From Limnomonas spitsbergensis (lineage: Eukaryota > Chlorophyta > Chlorophyceae > Chlamydomonadales): a stretch of 64,000 nucleotides of DNA. This document shows, in pieces, positions 11,901 through 29,300 of the stretch. Each line of letters begins with the position of its first letter. Positions within the stretch are counted from its first letter, which is position 1. A program made the translations under genes and the position numbers. Location: contig JAYJMM010000004.1 of NCBI GenBank assembly GCA_037349105.1, positions 5,421,001-5,485,000 on the forward strand, given 5' to 3'. Below the pieces are notes generated by a model. It searched no databases, was not told where the DNA came from, and saw only the letters and a program-made list of their open reading frames with translations.

Positions 11901-14884
11901 GCCCCTGCCCTGTCCCTACCCAGCCCCTGCCCCTGTCCTGCCCCTACCCTGCCCCTGTCCTGCCCCGGCCCTGCCCCTACCCAGCCCCTGCCACTGCCCA
12001 GCCCCTGTCCTGCCCCTACCCTGCCCCTGTCCTGCCCCTACCCTGCCCCTGCCCTGCCCCTACCCAGCCCCTGCCCAGCCCCTGTCCTGCCCCTACCCTG
12101 CCCCTGCCCTGCCTCTGCCATTCCCTTCCCTCCCCCTGCCCTGCCCCTGCCCAGCCCCTGTCCTGCCCCTACCCTGCCCCTGCCCTTTTTACCCAGCCCC
12201 TGCCCCTGCCCTGCCCCTGTCCTGCCCCTACCCTGCCTCTGTCCTGCCCCTACCCTGCCCTGTCCCTACCCAGCCCCTGCCCTGCCCCTGTCCTGCCCCT
12301 ACCTTGCCCCTGTCCTGCCCCTGCCCTGCCCCTGTCCTGCCCCTACCCTGCCCCTGCCCTGCCTCTTCCCTTCCCTTCCCTGCCCCTGCCCTACCCTGGT
12401 TCAGTTCTACGATAGTGCTCTGCCTACCTCAAATCTCATCAGGTCTACATGTGGGCAGATGCCCTCCCCTGGCCGGTAAAGATTCACAATGATCTGATCA
12501 AACAGGGGCCTCCGGGCCAAAACCTGCAGTACACATCGCGACAGGCAGTATATATTGACGATACAGATTGTGCAGCACACTGATATATAACAACCAAGCA
12601 GGAGGACAGTGCACATTATTTAATGTAAGTTGTCTCAGCTGCATGTCAGCTATACTCTGGCCTCTGGCCGGAGACCCCAGCTGTTGCTAGCCATGCAGCC
12701 TTGGTCACCAGTTGCAGGCCGGTCCTAGTTTGGTCCCAATCGGGCCTTTGGCGGCCGCGGCGGGGCCTGCTGGGGGTGGACTCGTAGCCGGAAAAACAAA
12801 TACTAATAGTTTGAGTGTGCAGTGCTCAGATCTATGCAGCAGTCTTGCCTGCAGCGCAATGCAGCCTTGCGCCGCTAAACGAATTTACAAACAAACAAAA
12901 TGCCTGCATGCCTCGAGTTGACATCCCCCTCCCTTGCTCCTTGCTCCGCACCAGGGGCTTGACACTTCCTGTCACCTCCATTGTTCCTTTTAGTGTCTCG
13001 GCTACAACTCAGCTACAATGCAGCCCATGGTCTTGGGGGGCTGGTGCAGCAAGCCCTGCTGCTCTGACCAAGACCGGTCAACGTTTTGTCCCCATCCGCC
13101 CAGTGACATCCGCCCGGCGGACCCCTAATAGTGGTAAGGCGCACACTAAAAGAAACAATGCCCACCTTGCTCAACACTAATTTCACACTTCCTCTCACCT
13201 CTGCTGGCAGTATCTCGTGCTGCTCCGCCAGCGCCCGTATCAGATCTGACAGCTCCAGCGCCCAGCGGGGCAGGTTGCCAAAGCGCATCGCCTGGTTGGC
13301 CCCGGGGCCGCACGGCAGCAGCGCCTCGGCATGACGTCTGTACCTCACCTGATACAAGGGTACATGACAGGGTGGATGCGGCTCTAATAGAGGGTGGACC
13401 AAGGGTTCACAAGTAATGGTAACTGGTTACGAGATGCGATTATGCTGGGAAGGAAATGTTAAAAGGTTCAACTAGCATGCCAGGAAATGGGTGCAGAGCT
13501 AGAAAACAGGGTTGATGCGGCTCAAAAAGAGGGTGGGCAAAGGATTTACTGCGGTTGATGCAGATAAGAGGGGTGGACCAAGGGTTTACAAGCAAGGCTT
13601 ACTGGTTACATTATGCTGGGATATAAATGTTAAAAGGATTCAACATGTTTACCAGGAAATGAGTGCACGAGGTTTAAAAATGCCCGGTGTCTGTTGCCGA
13701 CCCCATGCTTTGACAGTGACGCAAGAGAGAATAAAGATTCCCTGCGAGTCCTATCGGCATCTCAACTCCTGCATGGCGCAAGAGTTCAGGCTTGGCTAAT
13801 GTCTGACACTTACATTCATGGAGCATCGAGTATCAATGCCTCATAAAAAGTCAGAGACAGACAACTCTTGGGTATTTGAAACACCTTCTCCGTTCACACA
13901 GCATGGTTTAAGTTTGCACTGCTGCACTACGCGCTGCCCAATATTTGAGAGCTGGCCTACTGGCCTTGTGGGTTATTGTGTGCTTCCAGCTGAAAGGTCA
14001 GGTATCCCCTGGCATGTGGCCACCGTGCCCTGTTGCTTGGGCCGCCAGCCGCCTGCCAGTCACTTTCTAGTGCCAACGGGCCAAGGGGTGGACTCCCGTC
14101 AGTAGGTGTCAAAGGTGTTCTAGTGCGTGCTACAACAGCGGGGTTGATGCACCCAGTTTATAATAAGTCGACCTCACCGGCAACTTTATCGGAGATGCAC
14201 AAAAATATACCTTGCACGATAAATCCCAAAACCCTCGACCCTAAGATGGTACCCTATACTCGATAAACCCACCAAACCCTTTACCCTATAGCCTTCAGTT
14301 AAAACTATTTGTAAAATGGATGCTTTCGAGCAACCCTGCACAGAGCGTGTCCATGGCTTGGTCTGAACCATTGGCAGAGAGTGCTCAGCTGTTGGAGGAG
14401 TGGGTGGGCGCTGCAAAAGCAACGGGAACAACTTCAACAGCAGCAATAACACAAGCCCTGCTTGCCCTTAGCCTACCTGCTGCTCTTCATTTAAAACCAA
14501 CGTGAGGAGGTGCAGGCCTGGTACAGTACTGCTGGACCACAAGGCTTGCTGCCCCTGAGCTGCCACATGCACCTTTGCTGCTGTTGCTCCTCCTGTTCCG
14601 CCTGCACCTGCTTCTTCTTCTGCTGTTGCACCTGCTCCTGCTGCTGTTGCTGCTGTTGTACCTGCTACTGCTGCTGTTGCCCCTGATACTGCTGCCACTG
14701 CAGCTCCATGTGCTGCTGATGGCACTGCTCTCGCTGCTCTTGCTGCTCCCTCTTGTGCTGAATGGGATTCTCCCTCAATCCCTCCCTCCAGGATGGCGCT
14801 ATCGGGCCGAACATGTTGACACTCCTCGTTGGAGGAGGAGGAGGAGGAGGAGGAGGAGCCAAACAGCTCACGCATGAGATCCAT
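5971..14884 (-). CDS. AlkB-like 2OG-Fe(II) dioxygenase, six exons
   Basis: Exons (minus strand): 14884-14477, 13348-13199, 12523-12428, 7663-7580, 7057-6890, 6621-5971. The joined product is about 518 aa and all junctions are in phase 0. The fold is AlkB-type. PGLHLL ends exon 1. QAMRFGNLPRWA is in exon 2. LYRPGEGICPHVDLMRFE (exon 3) runs into DG (exon 4) and carries the iron ligands His211 and Asp213. YRWNHGI (exon 5) gives the second His, 267. The 2OG-binding pair is RLSVTFR (Arg498, Arg504). The closest family I recall is the plant 2OG-Fe(II) oxygenase of the At4g02485 type. It is expected to demethylate or hydroxylate nucleic acid or protein, but the substrate cannot be told. Residues 1-136 are a Ser/Ala-rich extension. 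About 200 low-complexity residues separate His267 from the arginines, much longer than usual. I chose the ATG at 14884 as the first ATG in this frame; an upstream exon is possible. Intron 3 (7664-12427) is stuffed with repeats. Confidence 0.85.
7200..7580 (-). repeat. Degenerate ~35-bp tandem repeat starting at the AlkB exon 4 donor
   Basis: Read on the minus strand, intron 4 starts GCAG|GTAGATCTAAGGG and repeats a unit of the form GCAGGTGGATCCAAGGGTT followed by GGATCTGAGGGGTCAT. About nine to ten diverged copies run towards exon 5. Each copy starts with a donor-like G|GTRGAT. Confidence 0.7.
8041..8544 (-). CDS. Lys/Glu-rich ORF inside the inverted-repeat element
   Basis: This 167-codon ORF has a central run of KKEAEKKEDEEKEDKK-type sequence, then an acidic stretch and a Trp/Arg-rich end (RRWRLDWRAEWMEAEL). 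The composition is that of a charged coiled coil. It lies wholly within the inverted-repeat element and opposite in strand to its other ORF. No family is recognised. It could be part of a transposon protein or a chance product of purine-rich repeats. Confidence 0.25.
   Translation of the reverse strand: MVVSLTKSCQMQGAAWTWTHKPYVQPFYKRDYARQSALRHHLQMAPPSPCHVALNMNSTSTRKCKLPRSMLFQPKKEGGEKEEGENKEAEKKEAEKKEDEEKEDKKKEVEAEEEEEEEGEEDEEAREAREAEEDWKAEQAEDRRWRLDWRAEWMEAELSSNASYEYR
9013..9399 (+). CDS. Basic-then-acidic exon in the inverted-repeat element
   Basis: This starts after a TTAG acceptor. It is in phase with an upstream exon-like piece (about 8626-8710, EELLDQLSEAKLMEATAEK, donor GTAAAA). It encodes a Lys-rich segment (KPKRKRQPSKTDKQRK) followed by a Gln/Asp/Glu repeat (EDQ units) and a Glu run, ending DYVDFC-stop. 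It may be the C-terminal exon of an element-encoded protein. No catalytic domain is seen. Confidence 0.3.
   Translation: MAPKTSDAVTVAAALVAKPKRKRQPSKTDKQRKATCKANKTKAAKAKQAEKEGEEDTEDQEDQEDLDDQGDQEDQGDLEDQGGQEILEDQEQEEQVEEEEEEWEWEEGEEETEEEEEEEEEEDYVDFC
10226..10800. repeat. 41-bp minisatellite with plant-type telomere motif
   Basis: About 14 copies of a 41-bp unit. Each contains CCCTAAACCCT (complement TTTAGGG) plus GCATTTGCATGGCATCC. It lies in AlkB intron 3. The telomere-like part is embedded in a longer unit, so this is an interstitial satellite rather than a true telomere. Confidence 0.85.
11671..12464 (-). repeat. CCCTG-rich array flanked by two copies of the AlkB exon 3 end
   Basis: From about 11710 to 12400 the plus strand is an irregular array of CCCTGCCC, CCCTACCC and CCCAGCCC words, open in all three forward frames. 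At its right edge is the real end of AlkB exon 3 (12423-12464). At its left edge is a second copy of those 42 bp (11671-11712), with 37 of 42 positions identical and the exon-donor junction GAG|GTAGG kept. The copy would read HVG instead of HVD, so it is not a usable exon. Confidence 0.75.
13370..13680. repeat. ~180-bp tandem duplication in AlkB intron 1
   Basis: Two diverged copies share GGTGGACCAAGGGT, ATTATGCTGGGA, AATGTTAAAAGG and CCAGGAAATG in the same order, offset by about 180 bp. They lie immediately upstream (minus strand) of AlkB exon 2. Confidence 0.6.
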
Positions 14885-15643
14885 GAGAGAGATTGTCAGG
14901 ATCACGAGGAAAATGCTGAAATGAAGCGTCCTATGAGATGCGTTGTGCGCCCAACAGTAACTTGTACTCCTTGTAGCAGTATACTATGATGAATAAGGCT
15001 TGATCGGAGAGGGGTCGATGGAGGTCTGGATCAGTGGGTGGTCATGTACCATGTGTGGGATTACTCTTTGATACGAGTGTGATACCACTGCTGCATGGGA
15101 TTGGTATGGCCAGGGGGGTCGAGGTCGTCAAGGAAGGGATCGCGATCAGATTGATGCAAAATGGCAGAGACTGCTGCGCGACGGAGGAGTCAGGCTGGCT
15201 GAAACGCCATCCTTGAAGTGAGCTACAGTACAAGCGTTACTCATGCCCAGGATGGCTGATCAGGGCAGAGCTCTTATTGTAGCATTGGCACAACCATACT
15301 AAAGCAGATATGTGTAGCTTTCGGTGTGGGTCCTGAACCGGCAGTGCTGATTTCAGTGTCGATTATGTGAGAATGTGTGAAGGGTGCTTAGCAAGGAAGA
15401 AGTCTTTTAAGAGAAGAGATATCTTCTGGAGGCTGTAGGAATGGGCTGCATGATTAGTCTATCTGAATGTAACCGAGTTGCGGAACGGCATTCGGGCAAT
15501 TTACCGACGTTTGCCATTTTGTAGGTTGTATGGTAGTTGAAGTTCGTTATGCCACGTCACCTTCGGACATAACATAAACCGCAATGCCACAATCATTCCC
15601 TCGCAGTCCTCTGCAATATTTCGCAAAAATTGAACACTTTACT
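14885..15643. promoter_or_regulatory. Divergent intergenic region between AlkB-like and citrate synthase genes
   Basis: The two start codons are 759 bp apart and point away from each other, so both promoters must lie here. No TATA box or other element can be assigned with confidence. An earlier in-frame ATG for citrate synthase sits at 15584. Confidence 0.5.
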
Positions 15644-22194
<6,551 letters not shown>

Positions 22195-23373
22195 AGGGAA
22201 TTCAGGGAAGCCAGGGGTACGCTGACTGGCGAAGGGCATACGAAGGGAGGTCTGGTGCCATATTTAGTCCGTCCAGAATGTCACCGCTGTTTTTTCTCTG
22301 ACAGTGCTGGGCAGGCGGCTGCACAGGTCAATGACATAGCACCCCTGGGCCCTGCTCAGAAAGGCCCGACCGCCTGTTCGCCCAGAGGTGTTTAGAAAAA
22401 GAACTTAGGGAACTTGGCTGCACAGGCGTTTTGCGCTGGAAGGACTGATTTGGTGGCCGATGGAGTAAGTGATGAAGCAAGTAATTGCATATCATTCCTT
22501 CCATGTATAAATAAGGCGATTGTTTGAACTAGTGAATACCAGGGTAGCATGTGGCATGCATATTATTGTAGTCTCATCTTATCTATGTAAGGAAGATATA
22601 AACGAGACGAAAGGACTTGGGAGAGCAGAAGTAGAGAAAATTAGCTATAGTACATGGCTTGTGTCTGACTAAAAGGAGTGATTGCTAACTTAATCGTCGT
22701 CACGTTAATAGTGTGTCTCCTTACACACGCATCACATGGTAGTACAGAAGCCAAAGGTAAAGAAATGCCTGCGAAATGATCCTCTCTCTCCCCTGTCTAG
22801 ATCACCGGGTTCCATGCCCCTGTCCCCTCGCATCGGAGGATGGCATGGCTGCACCATGGCCCAGGCTGTGCATGGTAGCTGGAATTGAGCCTAGCCATTC
22901 CCTACCAGCCCCACGCGGCCGAGCGTTTAGGAGGGCTCGGCGGGTGTGCAATGTCATAAACTCTTCAACTGCTATAACTTGGACGCCCGAAAACAAAATT
23001 TTGTCCGGAAAAGTGGAATAGCTGTACACCTTTTACCGTGCGGCAGAAAGAGTTGGCAAGCATCCAGCCTTAGCAGTCTTACTGCTGTCTTCCTCGCCGT
23101 CATAGGTTGCCTTCCGTCCACTGGATGCCAAACTGACTGTGGGATGTAGATCGGCTGAGTCATCCAGGTGAGACTAACAAAATATTCGAGTAAAGCAGGC
23201 AGAATGACCGAAAGTAAAAGCAGGCAGTCTGGGCCCTCCTAAAGAAGGCTCGGCCGCGTGGGCGCCTAAATGAAGCAGGCAGTCAGACCAAAATGAAGTG
23301 ATGAAGCTTTTACGTACGCTTGATCACTTGTGTCCTCACGTGCCCCTCAGTTCTGGCTGGGTTCCCTCAGTCC
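22195..23373. other. Convergent intergenic region with dispersed repeats
   Basis: This lies between the 3' ends of citrate synthase (+) and FKBP (-). It holds two solo transposon-end modules (about 22327-22384 and 23226-23268). A 150-bp segment at about 22785-22940 resembles 40615-40800 (shared GGCATGCTGCACC-like and GGCTGTGCATGGTAGCTGGAA strings). No exon is seen. Confidence 0.5.
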
Positions 23374-26300
23374 TCAAGTCGGAGGGACGGACACCCTCAC
23401 CAGCTCCAAATCGTATTCCAGATCGGAGTCTGGAGGTATGACGCCCTGCTTGTCTGGGACGTGCTCAGTGGGCCGCAGAATAGCGCCCCGGCTCCCGAAA
23501 GCGAGCTTAGCAGGGACAACCTTAACACCATGCAACACAGGGAAAAGCTCTGTCATGTCAAGTGTTGCAGGCAACAAGGATAGGCAGTCGATTTTTTTTA
23601 TACCGGTACTGTACAACGGTTAGGGTTCTTTAAGCCCCATCACAAATAATTGAATTTAAGTTTGTGCAGCATTAAATGTTACCACTAACAGAACCCACCA
23701 ATTTCTCGTTGGAGGCATAACAACTGTTTTCATTCCGCCACCTCTCTTGAATAAATAGCCCCACATCAAGCACCAGACCCCATTCCCGCACAACATCTTC
23801 CACCCTAAATTGATGGCAGAAGGGACGCAAGCAGGAACAGTTGATCAAACCTGCCACCTCATAATGGTGTGTGTCTCCTGCGTAGCGCTGGTCACACGGA
23901 AGAATCGCGGCTGTGGTATTTCTTGCAAATGAGGGCTACCGGTAAACATGGCTCCACAGCTATCTTTCAGTTAAATTCCAGCAAATGCTGGAGTGGATCT
24001 AGTACAGCGCATTCAGCACCGCGTCAGCTACAGCCAGTGGCTGAGCGTAGCCTGTCTGGCGCAACAAGTCATCCCAAGCCCATACCTGCTTCCTTGGGCT
24101 TCCGGCCATAGGCCGATCTTGACAGTCCTAAATGGCCCCCAGCAGGCCCATCATCCCCCAGCAGGCCCATCATCCCCCACCGAGCGAGGTGACACGGTGC
24201 TTTCAAAAAGAACAACACACGGCAACTCTGCCCCTTGGCCGACCTGGTCCCACCTGACACCGGTTTCCTTTTCAGGTTGGAGCCACCCCACAGCCGCCAA
24301 GGCGGGATGAGGTCCAATTTTGTCTTATCCCATAGACACAGGCCCAAGCTATATGCCTGGCCATGCATGGAGTCTCTGGCCCGAGGCTAGGAGGTAGCTG
24401 AGATGTAGCTGAACTGTAGCTGAACTGTAGCCAAGCCACACACACATCAGTACATAAGAAACCATGTCTGACAGCCGAGCACTCACCACTCTCCTCTTGC
24501 CCCCGGCCTTCATGGTGGCCACTGCCTGCTCCGTGCCCTCACACATCCCGGCCGTGAAAGGCCGCGAGCCGTAGAAAAACACGATCGGTTTCCCCCTCGC
24601 CTTGGTGTCTTCAAACACCTGGCCATTTGCCATCCCTTTGTAGTCGATGACCACCTGCGCGGTGTGGCAGGGTCACACTTAATGTGGCACTTCCAATTGT
24701 AATCAATACCACCTGCACCGGTGTGGCAGGGTCACACTTCATGTGGCATAAGCAGAAAGTAGGTTATTGGGTTTAGTGCATAAACTTCTTAATATATCAC
24801 CTTGGGCTGGCCGCTGGGTAGCTGCCAATGGGGTGATGAGGACTAAACCTTGACTAACCTAGGCACCAGGCCTGGGTGCACCGGGCAATCCAGCAGCTTG
24901 CCATGAAATTGCTGAAGTTGAATATGAATTTCAAGAACGGCCGAAATCTTACAAAAGATTGGTAAGATCAGCCAGATCCATAAATTAAGATAGGCCAGCT
25001 TCCTACCAGAGATCCTAAAGATGGGCCAGATTCGTGATAGAAGTTGGCCACCTCAGGCAAACTGTGCCCTCCTTAAACCTGATGGGATTTCCCAAACCGT
25101 TCCGTCCATCGATTGAACTTAGCCCCCCTCCCTCGCTCCACATTCCCCACAGATGCATTAACTATACGGCGTCCTCTGTCACCACAGTATCATAATTCAT
25201 ATCTTGTGCGCTGATCATTATGATGACACACAATATCCACATTCCTTATTTGTGTAGATATAAGTTGCGGAGAGCTTGTGTCACCCCTGGACTTAACATG
25301 CATCCCTCAAGCAGTACCATGCCTCCGCCCCACACCTCACCAAGTAGCCCTTTGGCGGTACCATGCCTCCGCCCCACACCTCACCAGGTAGCCCTTTGGC
25401 CGTACCATGCCTCCGCCCCACACCTCACCAGGTAGCCCTTTGGCGGTACAATGCCTCCGCCCCACACCTCACCAGGTAGCCCTTTGGCAGTACCATGCCT
25501 CCGCCCCACACCTCACCAGGTAGCCCTTTGGCGGTACAATGCCTCCGCCCCACACCTCACCAGGTAGCCCTTTGGCCGTACCATGCCTCCGCCCCACACC
25601 TCACCAGGTAGCCCTTTGGCGGTACAATGCCTCCGCCCCACACCTCACCAGGTAGCCCTTTGGCGGTACCATGCCTCCGCCCCACACCTCACCAGGTAGC
25701 CCTTTGGCGGTACCATGCCTCCGCCCCACACCTCACCAGGTAGCCCTTTGGCCGTACAATGCCTCCGCCCCACACCTCACCAGGTAGCCCTTTGGTGGTA
25801 CAATGCCTCCGCCCCACACCTCACCAAGTAGCCCTCTGGCGGTACCATGCCACCGCCTCACACCTCACCAGGTAGCCCTCAGGCCGTACAATGCCTCTGC
25901 CCCACACCTCACCAGGTAGCCCTTTGGCCGTACCATGCCTCCGTCCCACACCTCACCAGGTAGCCCTTTGGCGGTACCAAGCCTCCGCCCCACACCTCAC
26001 CAGGTAGCCCTCTGGCGGTACAATGCCTCCGCCCCACACCTCACCATGTAGCCCTTTGGCGGTACCATGCCTCCGCCCCACACCTCACCAGGTAGCCCTT
26101 TGGCGGTACAATGCCTCCGCCCCACACCTCACCAGGTAGCCCTTTGACCGTACAATGCCTCCGCCCCACACCTCACCAGGTAGCCCTTTGGCAGTACCAT
26201 GCCTCCGCCCCACACCTCATCAGGTAGCCCTCTGGTGGTACCATGCCTCCGCCCCACACCTCGCCAGGTAGCCCTCTGGCGGTACCATGCCTCCGCCCCA

Positions 26301-29300
26301 CACCTCACCAGGTAGCCCTTTGGCAGTACCATGCCTCCGCCCCACACCTCACCAGGTAGCCCTTTGGCCGTACCATGCCTCCGCCCCACACCTCACCAGG
26401 TAGCCCTTTGGCCGTACAATGCCTCCGCCCCACACCTCACCAGGTAGCCCTTTGGCGGTACCATGCCTCCGCCCCACACCTCACCAGGTAGCCCTTTGGC
26501 GGTACCATGCCTCCGCCCCACACCTCACCAGGTAGCCCTTTGGCGGTACAATGCCACCGCCCCACACCTCACCAGGTAGCCCTTTGGCGGTACCATGCCT
26601 CCGCCCCACACCTCACCAGGTAGCCCTTTGGCGGTACCATGCCTCCGCCCCACACCTCACCAGGTAGCCCTTTGGCCGTACAATGCCTCCGCCCCACACC
26701 TCACCAGGTAGCCCTTTGGTAGTACAATGCCTCCGCCCCACACCTCACCAAGTAGCCCTCTGGCGGTACCATGCCACCGCCTCACACCTCACCAGGTAGC
26801 CCTCAGGCCGTACAATGCCTCTGCCCCACACCTCACCAGGTAGCCCTTTGGCCGTACCATGCCTCCGTCCCACACCTCACCAGGTAGCCCTTTGGCGGTA
26901 CCAAGCCTCCGCCCCACACCTCACCAGGTAGCCCTCTGGCGGTACAATGCCTCCGCCCCACACCTCACCATGTAGCCCTTTGGCGGTACCATGCCTCCGC
27001 CCCACACCTCACCAGGTAGCCCTTTGGCGGTACAATGCCTCCGCCCCACACCTCACCAGGTAGCCCTTTGACCGTACAATGCCTCCGCCCCACACCTCAC
27101 CAGGTACCCCTTTGGCAGTACCATGCCTCCGCCCCACACCTCATCAGGTAGCCCTTTGGTGGTACAATGCCTCCGCCCCACACCTCACCAAGTAGCCCTC
27201 TGGCGGTACCATGCCACCGCCTCACACCTCACCAGGTAGCCCTCAGGCCGTACAATGCCTCTGCCCCACACCTCACCAGGTAGCCCTTTGGCCGTACCAT
27301 GCCTCCGTCCCACACCTCACCAGGTAGCCCTTTGGCGGTACCAAGCCTCCGCCCCACACCTCACCAGGTAGCCCTCTGGCGGTACAATGCCTCCGCCCCA
27401 CACCTCACCATGTAGCCCTTTGGCGGTACCATGCCTCCGCCCCACACCTCACCAGGTAGCCCTTTGGCGGTACAATGCCTCCGCCCCACACCTCACCAGG
27501 TAGCCCTTTGACCGTACAATGCCTCCGCCCCACACCTCACCAGGTAGCCCTTTGGCAGTACCATGCCTCCGCCCCACACCTCATCAGGTAGCCCTCTGGT
27601 GGTACCATGCCTCCGCCCCACACCTCGCCAGGTAGCCCTCTGGCGGTACCATGCCTCCGCCCCACACCTATCCGGGTAGCCCTTTGGCGGTACCATGCCT
27701 CCGCCCCACACCTCACCAGGTAGCCCTTTGGCGGTACCATGCCTCCGCCCCACACCTCACCAGGTAGCCCTTTGGCGGTACCATGCCTCCGCCCCACACC
27801 TCACCAGGTAGCCCTTTGGCGGTACCATGCCTCCGCCCCACACCTCACCAGGTAGCCCTTTGGCGGTACCATGCCTCCGCCCCACACCTCACCAGGTAGC
27901 CCTTTGGCGGTACCATGCCTCCGCCCCACACCTCACCAGGTAGCCCTTTGGCAGTACCATGCCTCCGCCCCACACCTCACCAGGTAGCCCTTTGGCCGTA
28001 CCATGCCTCCGCCCCACACCTCACCAGGTAGCCCTTTGGCCGTACAATGCCTCCGCCCCACACCTCACCAGGTAGCCCTTTGGCGGTACCATGCCTCCGC
28101 CCCACACCTCACCAGGTAGCCCTTTGGCGGTACCATGCCTCTGCCCCACACCTCACCAGGTAGCCCTTTGGCGGTACAATGCCACCGCCCCACACCTCAC
28201 CAGGTAGCCCTTTGGCGGTACCAAGCCTCCGCCCCACACCTCACCAGGGAGCCCTTTGGCAGTACCATGCCTCCGCCCCACACCTCACCAGGTAGCCCTT
28301 TGGCCGTACCATGCCTCCGCCCCACACCTCACCAGGTAGCCCTTTGGCCGTACAATGCCTCCGCCCCACACCTCACCAGGTAGCCCTTTGGCGGTACCAT
28401 GCCTCCGCCCCACACCTCACCAGGTAGCCCTTTGGCCGTACCATGCCTCCGCCCCACAGCTCACCAGGTAGCCCTTTGGCGGTACCATGCCTCCGCCCCA
28501 CACCTCACCAGGTAGCCCTTTGGCCGTACCATTCCTCCGCCCCACACCTCACCAGGTAGCCCTTTGGCCGTACCATGCCTCCGCCCCACACCTCACCAGG
28601 TAGCCCTTTGGCCGTACCATGCCTCCGCCCCACAGCTCACCAGGTAGCCCTTTGGCGGTACCATGCCTCCGCCCCACACCTCACCAGGTAGCCCTTTGGC
28701 CGTACCATTCCTCCGCCCCACACCTCACCAGGTAGCCCTTTGGCCGTACCATGCCTCCGCCCCACACCTCACCAGGTAGCCCTTTGGCCGTACAATGCCT
28801 CCGCCCCACACCTCACCAGGTAGCCCTTTGGCGGTACCATGCCTCCGCCCCACACCTCACCAGGTAGCCCTTTGGCCGTACCATGCCTCCGCCCCACACC
28901 TCACCAGGTAGCCCTTTGGCGGTACCATGCCTCCGCCCCACACCTCACCAGGTAGCCCTTTGGCCGTACCATTCCTCCGCCCCACACCTCACCAGGTAGC
29001 CTTTTGGCCGTACCATGCCTCCGCCCCACACCTCACCAGGTAGCCCTCTGGCGGTACCATGCCTCCGCCCCACACCTCACCAGGTAGCCCTTTGGCTGTA
29101 CAATGCCTCCGCCCCACACCTCACCAGGTAGCCCTTTGGCGGTACCATGCCTCCGCCCCACACCTCACCAGGTAGCCCTTTGGCGGTACCATGCCTCCGC
29201 CCTACACCTCACCAGGTAGCCCTTTGGCGGTACCAAGCCTCCGCCCCACACCTCACCAGGTAGCCCTTTGGCGGTACCATGCCTCCGCCCCACACCTCAC

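Noticed and set aside
11490..12492. Three overlapping 250-330-codon Pro/Leu/Cys ORFs
   Set aside because: They arise from the CCCTG/CCCAG word array, which has no stop in any forward frame. The region is the AlkB intron between two copies of an exon end.
14468..14905. Gln/Leu-rich plus-strand ORF opposite AlkB exon 1
   Set aside because: The plus-strand Leu runs are the complement of the Ala/Ser-rich coding strand, and only the minus strand leads into the AlkB domain in phase.
15584..15643. Upstream ATG of citrate synthase
   Set aside because: In frame, but it would place the PTS2 signal at residue 41. The ATG at 15644 fits the family better; not excluded.
26129..27797. 86-codon ORFs across the 44-bp satellite
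   Set aside because: The 44-bp unit shifts frame each copy and hits TGA after about 16 codons in the FKBP frame. These are repeat artefacts.
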